Below are positions 1 to 12,300 of a DNA stretch of 64,000 nt, piece by piece. The notes under the pieces were generated by a model. That model saw nothing but the letters and a program-made list of their open reading frames with translations, had not been told where the DNA came from and made no database searches. The position numbers and the translations under genes were made by a program. Position 1 is the stretch's first letter, and each line of letters begins with the position of its first letter. Source of the DNA: Tetramitus jugosus (taxonomy: Eukaryota > Heterolobosea > Eutetramitea > Acrasida > Vahlkampfiidae). Location of the stretch: assembly GCA_937625935.1 (NCBI GenBank), contig OW569360.1, positions 62,001-126,000 on the forward strand, read 5' to 3'.

Positions 1-1
1 T

Positions 2-157
2 TGCTCTGGTGACAGAAGAGTTTACTACGACGTGTGTTTTGAGTCATGTGAATACAGCGCTCGTTCATATGACTGCAGTGTTCAAGCAATGCGTCAGATT
101 GCGAGACAAGCTATCAGTTCACAGAGCCTACTGTACCATGTAACACCCATCCAGTAA
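2..157 (+). CDS. 3' end of a cysteine-rich protein (partial, cut by window edge)
   Basis: An open frame enters from the left edge and ends at TAA 155-157. Its 51 residues contain four cysteines in the first 30 and read like the C-terminus of a folded, possibly extracellular, Cys-rich domain. No stop occurs back to base 2, so the gene starts outside the window. The family is not recognised. It could be a chance frame, although its composition is unlike the repeat-rich noncoding DNA that follows. Confidence 0.4.
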   Translation, partial: CSGDRRVYYDVCFESCEYSARSYDCSVQAMRQIARQAISSQSLLYHVTPIQ

Positions 158-444
158 TGACTACGACTCCTCCGTGCATCGTTCGTTGAATCACAATAGG
201 AGCTCACACGATCCGATTTTATTACTCCTGGATGCACCACTTGTTCTGGCACTGCCAGCTTTCTGTAACGCCTCTAAAGGAGAAAGTTCCATCATCCAAG
301 GGTATACCTCCTATCAAAATAAGGCCACTCAACAGAGAGAAAGGACAAGAGAATCTCTGCTTCTGGCAATTCTAGACAAATGTAAATATTCGTTCCATTT
401 TCGCTCGTTTGTCCGCCAATATTTCTCCTTGCACGTCAACTTGC

Positions 445-3400
445 ATGATTGCGACCAAAAGTCAAATAAAACCGAACTCTTGGTTCAAAAAGATCCGCAA
501 CTCCAACACGAGCTCTTCCCAACCCAACAACGCCAACCAACACTGCTTTTCCTGCCATTTCCCTTCAGGCAAAACAACTTTTCATTTATTTATGACCCGA
601 GTGCCCATTTCATGTCCAAACACAACAACAACAACGACAACTGCCTCGACGACAACAACAACTATACTCACGTGCACACAGGAGCAAACAGAGCAAAGTT
701 CTCAACTGCAGACCAAGCACAAGTCTGATAACAACAATCATAAGAAAATGAAGAATCGTATAGATCACAACAACAACAATAATAACGATAATAACAATAA
801 CAACAATAATAATAATAACAATAATAATATCAAGAGTAATCATCATCATCATTACAATAATCGTCATTACTACAAGATGAGTCCATTGTTCAGAGCACTT
901 GTCATGATATTCTGTTTACTGGTCGCACTGTTCCAATCCTATGCACCTATGCGATACAAGATACTGTGTTCCATTTTCCACATGATTTACTTTTTCATTG
1001 ATGACAACATTGTTTCCATTGTACTGTTCTTGGTTACGCGCAAAACATTATTGGACGACAATCGGACTTCTAATCACACGAAGCAAAGCAATGAAGAAGA
1101 GGAAGACAATCAAAATAAGAGTAGTAAGAATGCTTTTTCATCTCGGAGTGGCAACATGACGATGAACAATCATCATGTTCATCATCAAAAGCAAAGTGAA
1201 AAACAAGAACAACGAACGAATGAGACAGTGTGGAAGCTGTATTGTCTTCCACCGAATTGTCCGATCAATATGCTGCACATTCATTTGATTCGGTCTCTTT
1301 ATTTGGCTCTGCTGCCTCTCTATTCATATGCCTTTTTAGGTATAGAAGCACCTGTTTGGTTGGCAAGCTTTGTTTTTCAGCAATCTCTCGCTGTTAATCT
1401 ATCGACTGTGACGGATGCTCATTGGTCTCTGATTTTGATTGTTGTTTCGAGTCATTTTGTGGCGACTGTAGTGGGCATGTTCTGTATTGCTCCTCGTTTC
1501 TCTGGACCAAGTTATTCACTGTGCAATGTCATTTCACCGATTGCTTGTCTCATTTGTTCAATGGTTATGATGATTCGCATCTGTGAATACATGAAGCAAA
1601 TTGCGACACGTGAAAGAGAGGACGAAAAGCACGCCACGTTTGTCCATTCGGAAATCATGTACCGTAAAATGTATCGGGACGCGCCTTGTTTGTTTATTAC
1701 GGTGAATCGGGCGGGAGTGATTCTCAATTGTAATACGGCAGTTCAAAAGCTAACGTGTCGATCAGAGGATGCGCTCATTGGCAGTGTATTTTATTCCTTG
1801 TTGACGCCAGAGAGCCAAGCAGCGCTGAGGAATGTGCTTGTGATTTGTGGAACGACCAATACAAAGAAGGATGTGGTCATCAACAACATTGAGCTCGAAA
1901 TGAAAGGTGGTTATGTAAATATGATTGTGGATTCTGATCGCTCCTTGTTGGGTAGTGGTGGTAGTGGTGGTGAGGATGAGGAAGAAACAACTGCAAGCTC
2001 AACCAGTGGTAGCAGCAGTCTAGGCCACAGCGATGAACGAAGAAATAAGAACAAGTGCGATGATAAGACTCTCACGAGAGACAACTACATGATTCATCAC
2101 ATGTTGGCGTCCATTACCAAGACTTATCAACGATCGATCAACTCCATGGACAATAATGGACCAATGGAGCTCGTGTACAATATTGTTTTGCAGGACATGT
2201 CGGAGAACAATATGACACAGCATCAATTGAAGGTGGCAAAGGAACAAGCTGAAGAAGCCAATAGAACAAAGTCAATGTTCCTGAATTCAATGAGTCACGA
2301 GTTGAGAACACCATTGACTGCTATTGTAGGTCTGTCCGAGATTTTACTCATGGACAAAAGATTAATCGATGAACAGTTGGATGTGGTGAAGTCCATATCC
2401 AGAAGTTCTGTCGTCCTACGAACGCTAATTTCGGACATTTTAGATTTGAGTAAGATTGAGGCAGGTAGGTGCCAATTGGAGCATTATCGGTTTGATTTGA
2501 AATCAGCATTAGAGACTGTAGATCGATTAACGAGAACAAGTGCACTCGAGAAGCAGTTGGAGTACAAGTTTGAAGTGGCCGACAATGTTCCAACACGATT
2601 GATGGGTGATGCTATGCGTTTGAATCAAGTCTTGCTCAACCTGTGCAACAATTGTATCAAGTTTACTCACAAGGGTTCTGTGACAGTGTCTGTAACAAGT
2701 GATCACAACAGTCTGAGTCCATACATGCAATCCCAGCTGCCCAAACATCATTCCAATAACCCCAATCAAACTCAATTGTTCTTCTCAGTGTCCGATACAG
2801 GTATCGGAATACCTGCTCGGAAGATGAGAGAGCTGTTCCAACCATTTACACAAGTTCAAGCATTTGAAACGCGTTTCACAGGCGGAACAGGTTTGTATCG
2901 TACTTGTAACTCATGTATCGTTTTGTATTGTCTCTAACATCTCTGCTTTGTTCATTAATAGGTTTGGGTCTGTACATATCTAAATCACTAGTGCAACTCA
3001 TGAAGGGTCACATTGCTGTTGCTAGCAAAGAAGGATTCGGTTCAACATTCACCTTCTCCATGGTATTAGGAATTGACAATGCTCAAATAGATGAAACCAT
3101 TGTCGAGTCACCATCAGAATTGTTAGGACCTTGCTTGGATTGTCCCAGCGACAATCTCCCAAGAGATCTGAGGGTACTTGTGACAGATGACAATCTCATC
3201 AATCAGAGAGTGTTGTCCAAGACGTTGCAGAGTCTGGGTGTTCCACTGGACAATATTCAATTCGCTAGCGATGGTAGGTCGGCAGTGGACACATACCATA
3301 ATAGTAGTGGGAACATTGACTTGATCTTCATGGATCTTCACATGCCAATCATGAATGGTTTCGAGGCAACTCAAACCATTCGGAAAGTTGACTCAAAAAC

Positions 3401-3545
3401 CATCATTGTCTGTCTGACTGCAAACGCCACTGACCAAGCAAAACAAAAATGTGAATCAGCTGGCTTCTCACACTACCTCTCCAAGCCATACACGAGGACT
3501 CAAATTGCGGACATTCTTAACCGCGTGAAAACACCCGTTGTATAA
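445..3545 (+). CDS. membrane hybrid histidine kinase (PAS-HisKA-HATPase-REC)
   Basis: Two exons: 445..2890 and 2962..3545, with a 71-bp GT-AG intron that splits a Gly codon of the G2 box; about 1009 aa. In order: an Asn/Thr/His-rich low-complexity N-terminus; several hydrophobic segments from about residue 145 to 390; a PAS-like segment (about 415-480); a HisKA H-box SHELRTPL with the phospho-acceptor His near residue 618; an N-box (RLNQVLLNLCNN), a G1 box (DTGIGI) and a G2 box (GGTGLGLY); and a C-terminal receiver with DD..N, the phospho-acceptor Asp near residue 940 (FMDLHMP) and the conserved Lys (LSKPY). All catalytic residues are present, so an active sensor kinase with its own receiver is likely, feeding a phosphorelay. 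Start is uncertain: in-frame ATGs at 445, 592, 748 and 877 are possible, and 877 lies just before the membrane region. The ligand is unknown. Confidence 0.85.
620..865 (+). repeat. CAA/AAC/AAT/CAT low-complexity triplet tract inside the kinase N-terminus
   Basis: Interrupted CAA and ACA triplets (620-665), then an AAC/AAT-rich run (768-830) and CAT repeats (840-855). If translated they give Thr-, Asn- and His-rich stretches. They are imperfect microsatellites and are likely length-polymorphic. They also make the true kinase start hard to call. Confidence 0.7.
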
Positions 3546-3757
3546 ACATGACGTCATGATTGATTCATTGAAACTTCGCGTCGCACGCGACGAGGAACGA
3601 TAAAAAATTATTCTGAACCCCAAACCCAGAAAACAAAGTCACACCCAAATCTTCGCATTTCCCGCCCGCAAACTTTTTGGCCAAAAAAATCTCTCCCCAA
3701 AAAAGCTCAAAAATCCACACCAAAAAAAACAACAATCACAATCAAAAAACAACAGTC

Positions 3758-5572
3758 ATGCAACCAAAGAACAATCAAAATCACAATGACGACAATGACT
3801 CAAGTTCAACCACAACCACAACAACAACAACATTTAACCTCAGAGGTGTCAAAGTACAACATTTGTCCGACGTAGTGACCGACAACAATCATCACAATCA
3901 CCATAATCATCATAATCATGTAAATACAAACAACCACCAATCATCATCAACAACTACAACAACAACAACATTGACTCTCGATACTCAACATAACAGTAAT
4001 AGGAACCATGGTGAATCATCAACATCATTATCAACATTATCATCAGAGGCACAACAACAAAAATCGAGTGATCTTCGTAGTAGTACCAGCAGTAGTAGCA
4101 TCAGTAGTGATGATGATGATGACAATGAACGCATTTTCAAAGATCCGAGAAGCAATGCAAGATTGGGCATTGGTGAAGATCATGTCATTCTGTTGCCTCA
4201 TCATCATGAGCGTGTCAATCATTTCGCATTGGACATTGGTGGAAGTTTGGTCAAGATGGTTTATTATGAAGCAGAGGGAACTGAACGTACGTTGTTGCAA
4301 AGTTTGTTTTTTTTTGTTAAAAAAATTTTTTTTTTCCGTCAAGAATGATGCTAATGAACAGTACTTTATGGTTAATGGATGATGATGATAATGATGATGA
4401 TTGTAGATTTGTTTCGATCGTTGCCTCCAAAGTCACCTATACCGGTTCATGAACAACAGCAGCATGCACAGCAAGAATCATTGCTCGATCATCATCGCAA
4501 ACAACAAAAGAAAAAGTTGACTGTGCTGCAAGAAGAAGATGATGATGATAAGAAGAAGAAAAAGAAGCAGAAGAAGCAGAAGCAGCAGAAGAAACAGCAC
4601 AGTAAAGGTGCTAGAATCTGTTTTGCAAGGTTCAAGACTGCTGACATTGAAGACTGTCTTTCGTTTATCGAGAGTTTGACCAATCAGTATGGTAGGTGCG
4701 ACACGGTGCATGCCACTGGTGGTGGTTCATTCAAGTTTGCTGGCTTGTTGGAGCAGAGACTAGGCATCAAAATTAAAAAATTGGATGAGATGGGATCGTT
4801 GATTGCCGGCTTGAATTTCCTGTTGAAGAATATTCATGACGAAACATTTTTGTACAAGCAAAAGATACCGACTGATGAACAGTTGAACAGAAAGACACCT
4901 CACAGTTGGATGAATTGTGAGAAGCAGTATCTTTCATTCAAGGGAAAACCAGATTCGGAGCTCTATCCTTACTTGTTGGTGAACATTGGTAGTGGTGTCA
5001 GTATTGTGCGCGTATTTGGTGATAATCAATATGAGCGTGTGAGTGGTAGCTCTATTGGTGGTGGTACCTTTTGGGGATTGGGTTCCTTGTTGACTGGTTG
5101 CGACAGTTTTGAAGAATTGCTCGATATGACCCTCGAGGGTGACAATAGACAAGTGGATATGCTAGTCGGAGATATTTATGGTCGAGATTATGCAAAGATT
5201 GGTCTTCGATCGGACACGATTGCATCCACGTTTGGTAAAACAGCGACCAAGAGGTCAAAGGAACCAGATTGGAATCCAAAGGGCGCAGACGTCGCCAAAT
5301 CTCTCCTATTTATGATATGTAACAACATTGGTCAAATTGCATTCTTGAATGCCATGAAGTTTGGATTGACGAGGATTTATTTTGCTGGTTACTTTATCCG
5401 AGATCATCCTGTCACAATGCACAGCATTAGTTATGCTATTGACTATTGGAGTAAAGGAGGAATGCAGGCTCTCTTCTTAAAACACGAGGGTTATCTGGGG
5501 GCCATTGGAAGTTTCTTCAATTCAAAAGAACACAACTTTATTGTTGATGACGTGGAAGAACAACCCCAATAA
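3758..5572 (+). CDS. pantothenate kinase (eukaryotic PanK type)
   Basis: Exons 3758..4286 and 4407..5572 flank a 120-bp GTACG...TAG intron; 564 aa. The enzyme phosphorylates pantothenate, the committed step of coenzyme A synthesis. The N-terminal third is disordered (Thr/Asn/His/Ser-rich). Just before the intron lies the ATP-binding strand FALDIGGSLVKMVY typical of the PanK/actin fold. Exon 2 carries a Lys/Asp-rich insert (about residues 215-245), then HATGGGSFKFAGLLE, NIGSGVSI and GSSIGGGTFWGLGSLLTG, all strongly diagnostic of eukaryotic PanK. The charged insert sits between the first ATP-loop strand and the rest of the domain. The start is the first ATG in frame; about 27 codons upstream are open but lack ATG. 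Splicing joins the frames exactly (phase 1). Confidence 0.9.
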
Positions 5573-5663
5573 ATGTCAACCATCATATCACTTTTTCTTA
5601 TTGTATTGAATCAGGATTGGAATAAACGACAACTATTTATTCGAAATTATGAAGTATGTAAGC

Positions 5664-7174
5664 TCAATTCCACCAAAGAACAGCAGGAGCCAACAAGAAT
5701 AACGTCTCTGTTCTTACACTCCTTGAGAATTGAATCCAGGCCTTGAGCAACTCCTGAAGTTCATTGACAGTCAACTTGTGTTCACCATACACATTGAAAC
5801 CTCTGACATACAGTGCCTGTTGCAACTCCTTAGTCTTCAGATTGTACACTGAGAAATCAGCAATCAATTCATCATCTGCACGAATCATTTGCATGTACTT
5901 TCGCAATGCCTTCATTCTCATCTTTCTAGGAACGGGCACAAATCCCAAGAGTTTTGTTTGTGCTGCCGTAGACATGCTCAATGAGAATAATCCCAGAGTC
6001 ACGTTTCTTCCATACTTGGTCGATGTGCCACCACTGACTCCACCGTACTCGGATCGAGAGGCCAACGAGAACAGACTCATATTCTTGATGACTTCATCAC
6101 TCAATCGTTCAAGTGTAAACTCGGATTGAAACAGTCCACCACCATTGTTCATCGTCTCTGCACGTTCAAACTGAACGAGATCCGACAGTACTTTGCACGA
6201 TACTTGAACGTAATCGTCACCGCGTGCCTGTTCTTCACGCACCTTGAGAATAATGGCTTGGATGAGAGAAGCTTCCAAATGACAGTCAATCATGTCTCTT
6301 CGGTTGAGTATGCCCGATGCCAGTCTCATAAACTCTTGATTCAACGTTTGACTCATTTCTCTTCTACGGTTCGTGTGTCTCTTTCGTCTTTCGTCCAAGA
6401 ACTTTGGTCTCTGATATCCACTGGGTAAAACTATTCATTCATTGTAAAGCACCATGGTTTTTTTTGTTAAGGTAAAAAAAAAACAACATTTTCAGTTAAA
6501 ACAACAACTCACTAGTCAATGAACAAACTCAACAAACAAACTCATAAACAAATAAATAAACTCAACAAACAAATAAACATACATGCAGGAACAAAGTGAC
6601 CAATCACAGGAATGAGCAATGTGCTAAACGGGATGCAAAACAGGGCAAAAAAAGGAACAAATTTGCAAAAATCAACAAATGCACAATTCAAAAACATAAT
6701 TTCTCTCCTCGTTGCCTTCCTAAAAATTCTATTATTAATCTGTTTTCTCAATTGATAGGCAGTATAAAAATTGTGAAACATTGTTTTTGTTCCATTATAG
6801 TAGAATGCACTTGCTTCTCTACCCTTGGCCATCCATTTACTCATATCAAATGATGATGATTCTGATGACTCTGACGATGATGATGATTGTAATTCATTTT
6901 TTTTAGTGTCCTCTTGTTGTTGTTGAGGTGATGATGTTGATGGTAGATTGTTTTTAGTAATGACAGTTTTTTGAGTATTATCGGTAGAGTAGTACTGCAG
7001 TGGATAACATGTAGTACGATTCAACATGAAAAATGCATGTTGTGGTTGATGATTTTGTGGGAGCAAGTTTCGATGGTGATGATTGTGTGGGAGAAAGGAT
7101 CGGTGGTTGTGTGCAAACAGGGATCTTTGACAAAGTGAGGTCAAAGTGCGATGGGACAATTGGTTGATGATCAT
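5664..7174 (-). CDS. LETM1: LETM1-like mitochondrial inner-membrane protein
   Basis: Exons (minus strand) 7174..6583 and 6430..5664 with a 152-bp intron (GTATG...ATAG); 452 aa. LETM1 proteins act in mitochondrial K+/Ca2+-H+ exchange and in biogenesis of inner-membrane complexes. The N-terminus (MIINQLSHRTLTSLCQRS) is a plausible mitochondrial targeting peptide. Then comes a Ser-rich linker and the signature TRREIMFLN...DFCKFVPFF with the membrane segment and GHFVPAFLPSGYQRPKFL. The last motif is rebuilt exactly across the splice, which supports the intron call. The C-terminal half contains the ribosome-binding-like helical region ending in LTVNELQELLKAW. The length is shorter than animal LETM1 and no C-terminal EF-hands are seen, as in fungal forms. 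Confidence 0.88.
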
Positions 7175-7525
7175 TTTTGTTGTTGTTTTTTGTGTTGTTG
7201 TGATTTTGTTTTTGGGTTGGGGTTTTTTTTCTCCTCCTGGAGGAGATCCCGGAGAAATTTTGAGTGCGGAGCAGGCTCAACAAATGAAGCTTGTTTTACA
7301 GATTGATGGATTGTATTGAAGTGTTGAGTGAGAACAATTGTTCAATTCAAAAGTAAACCAGTCAAGATTCGGCTAAACTGCTATGTGTTTTGGATCAAAA
7401 TCCTTTCGTGTCCAACCCCAAGTTCGAAGAGAGAACCCAAAAACTTCAAAAAAAACAGAGCAAGGAACTTCAAAAACAACCAAAAAAAAACAACGAACAA
7501 AAAAAGCAAACACACACATCAAACA

Positions 7526-8161
7526 ATGTCCCAATATAATAATAATAACAATAACAACAATCATCAACCTTCTACACCTTCATCATCATCAAGAAAACCA
7601 TCCACCACACCAGCTCATCTCCTACTCAAACAACAATTACGCGAAGAAAGTTCCATCATTTCCGACGTTGCCATCAAAGAAGCCGAAAATGCACTTTGTC
7701 AATTGGACAATGACCTTCATCGATTCAATTTAGCGACACTATACATTCGAAGTAATCGATCCAGAGCTTATGTTGAGCGTGGTATTGACTATATTGCTGA
7801 ATTGTTGAACAGTGAACATCATTCTTCATTGTTATCGTCGACGCCGCAGCATTCATCGTCGTCATCATCGTCGTCAACATATGATGACAATAATAGTAAT
7901 GCGAATCATTACAAGCGTGATTGCATGTATTTTATGGCACTGGGTTTCTATCATTTGAACGATTATTCTCACAGTAAACAATGGATTCAAACACTGCAGA
8001 GGTATGATCCAGAGAATAGACAAGCAAAGAATTTACTTTTACTGGTGGAGGAGAGAATTCATGAGGAGGGAGTCAAGGGATTGGCCATTGCTGGTGGAGC
8101 TGTCGCAGGTGGTGTTTTGGCGGTTGCAGGCATTGTTGCGCTTGCTTTGCTTAGACGATAA
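7526..8161 (+). CDS. FIS1: FIS1-like mitochondrial/peroxisomal fission adaptor
   Basis: 211 aa starting at the ATG 7526; the open frame upstream lacks ATG. The N-terminus is Asn/Ser/Pro-rich. A TPR-like helical core (about residues 70-175) includes YVERGIDYIAELL and, after a Ser-rich insert, the family signature DCMYFMALGFYHLNDYSHS followed by QTLQRYDPENRQAKNLL. A Gly/Ala/Val-rich transmembrane helix with two terminal Arg ends the chain, as expected for a tail-anchored outer-membrane protein. FIS1 recruits dynamin-family fission machinery. The Ser-rich loop between TPR helices and the long N-terminal extension are unlike the compact animal and yeast forms. It lies divergent to LETM1, another mitochondrial gene, about 350 bp away. 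Confidence 0.88.
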   Translation: MSQYNNNNNNNNHQPSTPSSSSRKPSTTPAHLLLKQQLREESSIISDVAIKEAENALCQLDNDLHRFNLATLYIRSNRSRAYVERGIDYIAELLNSEHHSSLLSSTPQHSSSSSSSSTYDDNNSNANHYKRDCMYFMALGFYHLNDYSHSKQWIQTLQRYDPENRQAKNLLLLVEERIHEEGVKGLAIAGGAVAGGVLAVAGIVALALLRR

Positions 8162-8253
8162 AACTTTGTCACCATTTTTCCTTCATTTTTTTTATTGTTT
8201 CGAGCTCCTTCAAACATGAAACAACACGATAATTATGAACTGTCAGGGTATTC

Positions 8254-8271
8254 TAGTTTCTGCAGAAACTA
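8254..8271. promoter_or_regulatory. perfect 18-bp palindrome upstream of the 8444 gene
   Basis: TAGTTTCTGCAGAAACTA is a perfect inverted repeat, about 170 bp before the start codon of the next gene. A related element with the same CAGGGT...CTGCAGAAAC words lies at about 8312-8333. Two copies in one short intergenic region fit a dimeric protein-binding site, but the function is inferred only. Confidence 0.35.
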
Positions 8272-8443
8272 AAGCAGATGGCAGAGATTCACTCAAACGT
8301 CATTCAACCATCAGGGTTTTTCCTGCAGAAACCGATATTCCTGCCGAAAAATGTTTACAAGTTGTCGAAGGATTTAAAGGAACACCAACAATAACTGAAC
8401 ACAAATTAATTTCCCAAACCAACCAAATCACAAGCAAAAGAAG

Positions 8444-9202
8444 ATGCAACGAGAGGTTGCCTATACAATGAGAGAGGGTTCGAAGACAATCACAAACGTG
8501 TGCCGAAGAATGAAGGTCTGGGATATGAACATGGTGATTACATTGACGGCAAACTTTATCTCTAGAGGAAGAGAAGAATCCAAGGTGTATTTTGGAATCG
8601 TGTGCTATAGAAAAGATGGTACTGAGATCCAATCGTTCCATAATTTAAGGAAAGAAGAGCCCTATCACATCACAGAAGTGAGCAATGACAATGGTCAGAC
8701 AGTCTTCAAGCTATCTGGTACACCTATCTCTTGGTTCGGCAATGGATCACTCGGGTACCACAGAGCTCTTGGTATTTATCTGGATGGAGATGTCACCCAT
8801 GAGCCTGACTATGTGCACTACTTTTGTGATCGAGATGCCGATATCAACAGCGGAAGTTATCAGCTGCATGGAGATAGCGTAACGTTGAACAAACAACTTC
8901 CTGATCACATCCTTGCCTTGGTAAACCAAAACATTAGCACGGTTGTCATTATGAACCACAATGCAGGTGGTACCTACCATTATGGTGCTGCAGCGAACAA
9001 AGCAATCCCAAAGGATAAATGGGAAACTTTGTCCACCAAGTATCAAGGAGAAGCATTCAATGATCTCCCCGGAAAACTTCGCAAGGGCACCGATTCCATC
9101 GAAATACTCATTCTTTCCAATTATGGACAAGGAGAGGAAGCTGTTCTCGAAATGAGAAATCCCAGCCTCACAGCAACATTCACCTCTGAAATTATTGCTT
9201 GA
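8444..9202 (+). CDS. unrecognised beta-rich protein
   Basis: 252 aa from ATG 8444 to TGA. No family is recognised. From about residue 45 the sequence looks like a beta-sandwich: alternating strands such as SKVYFGIVCYRKDGTEI, with many aromatics and Gly turns (GNGSLGYHRALGIYLDG). The C-terminal half (TYHYGAAANKAIPKDKW...) resembles carbohydrate- or ligand-binding domains in a general way. No signal peptide or membrane helix. The first 45 residues are doubtful because a second coding-like frame overlaps them (see findings), so the true N-terminus may differ. Confidence 0.6.
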   Translation: MQREVAYTMREGSKTITNVCRRMKVWDMNMVITLTANFISRGREESKVYFGIVCYRKDGTEIQSFHNLRKEEPYHITEVSNDNGQTVFKLSGTPISWFGNGSLGYHRALGIYLDGDVTHEPDYVHYFCDRDADINSGSYQLHGDSVTLNKQLPDHILALVNQNISTVVIMNHNAGGTYHYGAAANKAIPKDKWETLSTKYQGEAFNDLPGKLRKGTDSIEILILSNYGQGEEAVLEMRNPSLTATFTSEIIA

Positions 9203-9322
9203 AATAAACGAAACAAAAGCAGTGTATTCTACAAACGCCATGAATTCGACACTTTTCTGGAACAAAAAACCCATCAAAAAACAGCTGTTTACAAACCAAA
9301 GCAAAAGAGAGGGGGTTAAACA

Positions 9323-12300
9323 ATGGTCAACAATAAGCGAAAACGCATCATTGATGATGAAAATGACAGCGACGATGAACTCTTGCCTAAACATCTCCTT
9401 CAATCATCATCAAACCACTCCAACAACTCCAACAACCATTTCCATCAACAAACACTTGCACCACCTCAGAAACGAATCAATCGTCGTCAACCGAAAATCA
9501 TTTCCTATATTCCATCACAATCATCATCATCATCACTATCATCATCACCAACAGCACTCAAAACAGCATTCAAGGATGATGGTGATGATGAAGGTGTTGT
9601 CATTTTGTTGAGTGACGATGAAAATGAAAATGATCAACATCGAGAACAGAACAATGATGATGATGAGAAAAAGAGTGTCAATCACAGTAGGGTGATTTCT
9701 CTCAAACACAATGTCAATATTCAAAAGATGAATGATTATCATAGCGATAGTATCAATGATATTAATGATGATGGTGATTTGATGAATGCAATGATGGATG
9801 ATCATCAGAGTGAAATGCAGAATCATCGTGTAGTGACTAGGAGTCAAATTATGAAACAAAATCAATCATTGCCCATGAAGACGACCCATATCCACAATTT
9901 TAAGGAATTGGCCGAGAGGTATTCAATGTGTCTGGAGCGATTATTGAGTGATGTAACAGATGAAAACATGAGAAGAGTGAGAGAGGAAGCACGACAACTG
10001 GATGCAACTCTAAGGCATTTATCAATCATTCAAAAGAATCAGAGTAATGTGATACTGGGTGAAGACGAGGAAGATGAAGTTGATTTTCTTGATACGGCCG
10101 AGGAGGAGAATCGACCCAATAGTAGCTTGTTTGATGAAGAAGAGTACAATGATGATGCTGATGAATTGTTGGGTGATGCTGCGCAGTACATGCATGGAGA
10201 TGACGAAGAAATTGTAATCATGGATGATGATGATGATGACGTTGACTATGTTCCTTCGATCAAGGGCAAAGGATTAGTATCGATTCCTGCGGTGGCAGGT
10301 GATGTGAACACTGATTTCAGCTCGACTGATTTTCCATGGACGAACAAGATTGAGAAGGTGATGAAGGATTCGTTTGGTCTCTCCCAATTCCGAGATTTAC
10401 AGAGAGAGGCCATCAATGCTTCCATGTCGAATCGTGATGTACTTGTCATTATGCCAACTGGAGGAGGAAAATCATTGTGCTATCAATTGCCTGCATCTGT
10501 CAGCAATGGTGTGACAATTGTGATCTCTCCTTTGCTCGCACTGATGGATGATCAAACGGCCGCATTGACTGATTTGGGCATTGGAGCCTCATTCTTCAGT
10601 GGAGATCAGACGAGGCAACAGGCAAAAACCATGATGGATGATATGATGAAGCTGCGATTTAAGCTAGTGTATGTTACACCTGAGAAAATGACGCGAAGCA
10701 AGACATTTCAGAAGAATTTACAAAAGTTGTATGAGAGAAAACAATTGGAAAAATTTGTGGTTGATGAGGCACATTGTGTAAGCACATGGGGACATGATTT
10801 TCGACCAGACTACAGAGAAATTACCCAAATCAAGAGACAATTCTTTCCAAAGGTTCCCACAATTGCGTTGACTGCAACTGCAACTCAACAAGTGATCCAA
10901 GATATTATCAGAAACTTGAATTTCAAAGATAAGCACGTAATATTTAAGGGTTCATTCAACAGACCAAATCTTGTGTACCACGTAAAACCAAAGGGCACAC
11001 ACGAAGCAACAATGAAAGACATCTCAACTTGGATTACTTCCCAGCATCCAAATCAATGTGGAATCATTTATTGCCTCAGTAAGAAAGATACAGAAAAGGT
11101 AGCCGGTGCTCTGAATGCTCAAAAAATTGTATCGGCACCGTATCATGCAGGTATGGATACAGCTCAAAGAATGAGAGTTGCTGGACTATGGAGACAGGAC
11201 AAGGTAAAAGTGATAGTTGCAACTGTTGCATTTGGAATGGGTATAGATAAACCAAATGTTCGATTTGTCATACATCATAGCTTCCCAAAGAGCATTGAAG
11301 ATTACTACCAAGCTAGCGGTAGAGCAGGTAGAGACGGAGGGTTGAGTAACTGCGTGCTATTTTATGGAACAAAAGATAGGACACGAAATTTTACATTAAC
11401 ATCACCAGATCCGAACTCTATGGACGCTTTGAATCGAATAGTGAATTACTGTGAGTCCACATCTTGTCGTCGCGTTATGTTAATCCAACATTTTGGTGAA
11501 GCATTTGATGAGAAGGATTGTAACAAACGTTGCGATAATTGCATGGCCGAGGGCGAAATTGCAAAGGAAGATGTTTCTGAAGACGCTAGAAACCTGCTTC
11601 GAGTCATTCAGGCCACCAAAGGGAAGTGCACACTTGTTCATTGTGTTCTAGTTTGGCGTGGCTCACAAAATAAGAAGATCACAGAGCTGAAGCATCAAAC
11701 GCTTGATGGATTTGGAACAGGAAAAGGGGTCAAGTTAGACAAAGCAAACAAAATATCTTCTCAACTCTTAGCGTCAGGTTACATAAGAGAATCTCGCAAA
11801 GACAACCAATATGGAACTTGGTCTTTAGTGTCTGTTAATGCTCTAAAATCCAAGAAACTTCTCAAAGGTCAAGAACAGTTCTATTTAACAACACGCAAGA
11901 TTATCGCACCAAAGGAAAATACTTTGACACAAATGCTTCCGTCATCCTCATCTGTTAATGATACCAATATTGAACTGAGAGGAATATTGTCGGATTTGAG
12001 AGGAGAGATATCGAGAGAAGTGGATGTTCCCGCATACGTCATTATCCCCGAACAATCCTTAATACAGTTGGTTGAAAAGAAGCCAACCACAGTCGAAGGA
12101 TTGCACTCAATTGTTCAGTTCGGTCATGAGAAGATTGTTAAGTATGGATTAAGAATTATTAACACTATAAGACAGTTTTTGCAGCAACCAATGTCAGCAG
12201 AGGAAGCCGGACACGCTAAAGAGCAAATCGCCCTTCTTTCAACAGAATCCATACGATCAACAATATCGTTACCAGATCTGAAAGAGAAGGAACTACAAGT

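Noticed and set aside
174-728. 184-codon plus-strand frame at the left
   Set aside because: It begins with a non-ATG codon region, overlaps the kinase 5' end in another frame, and its C-terminal Asn/His content only reflects the triplet repeats.
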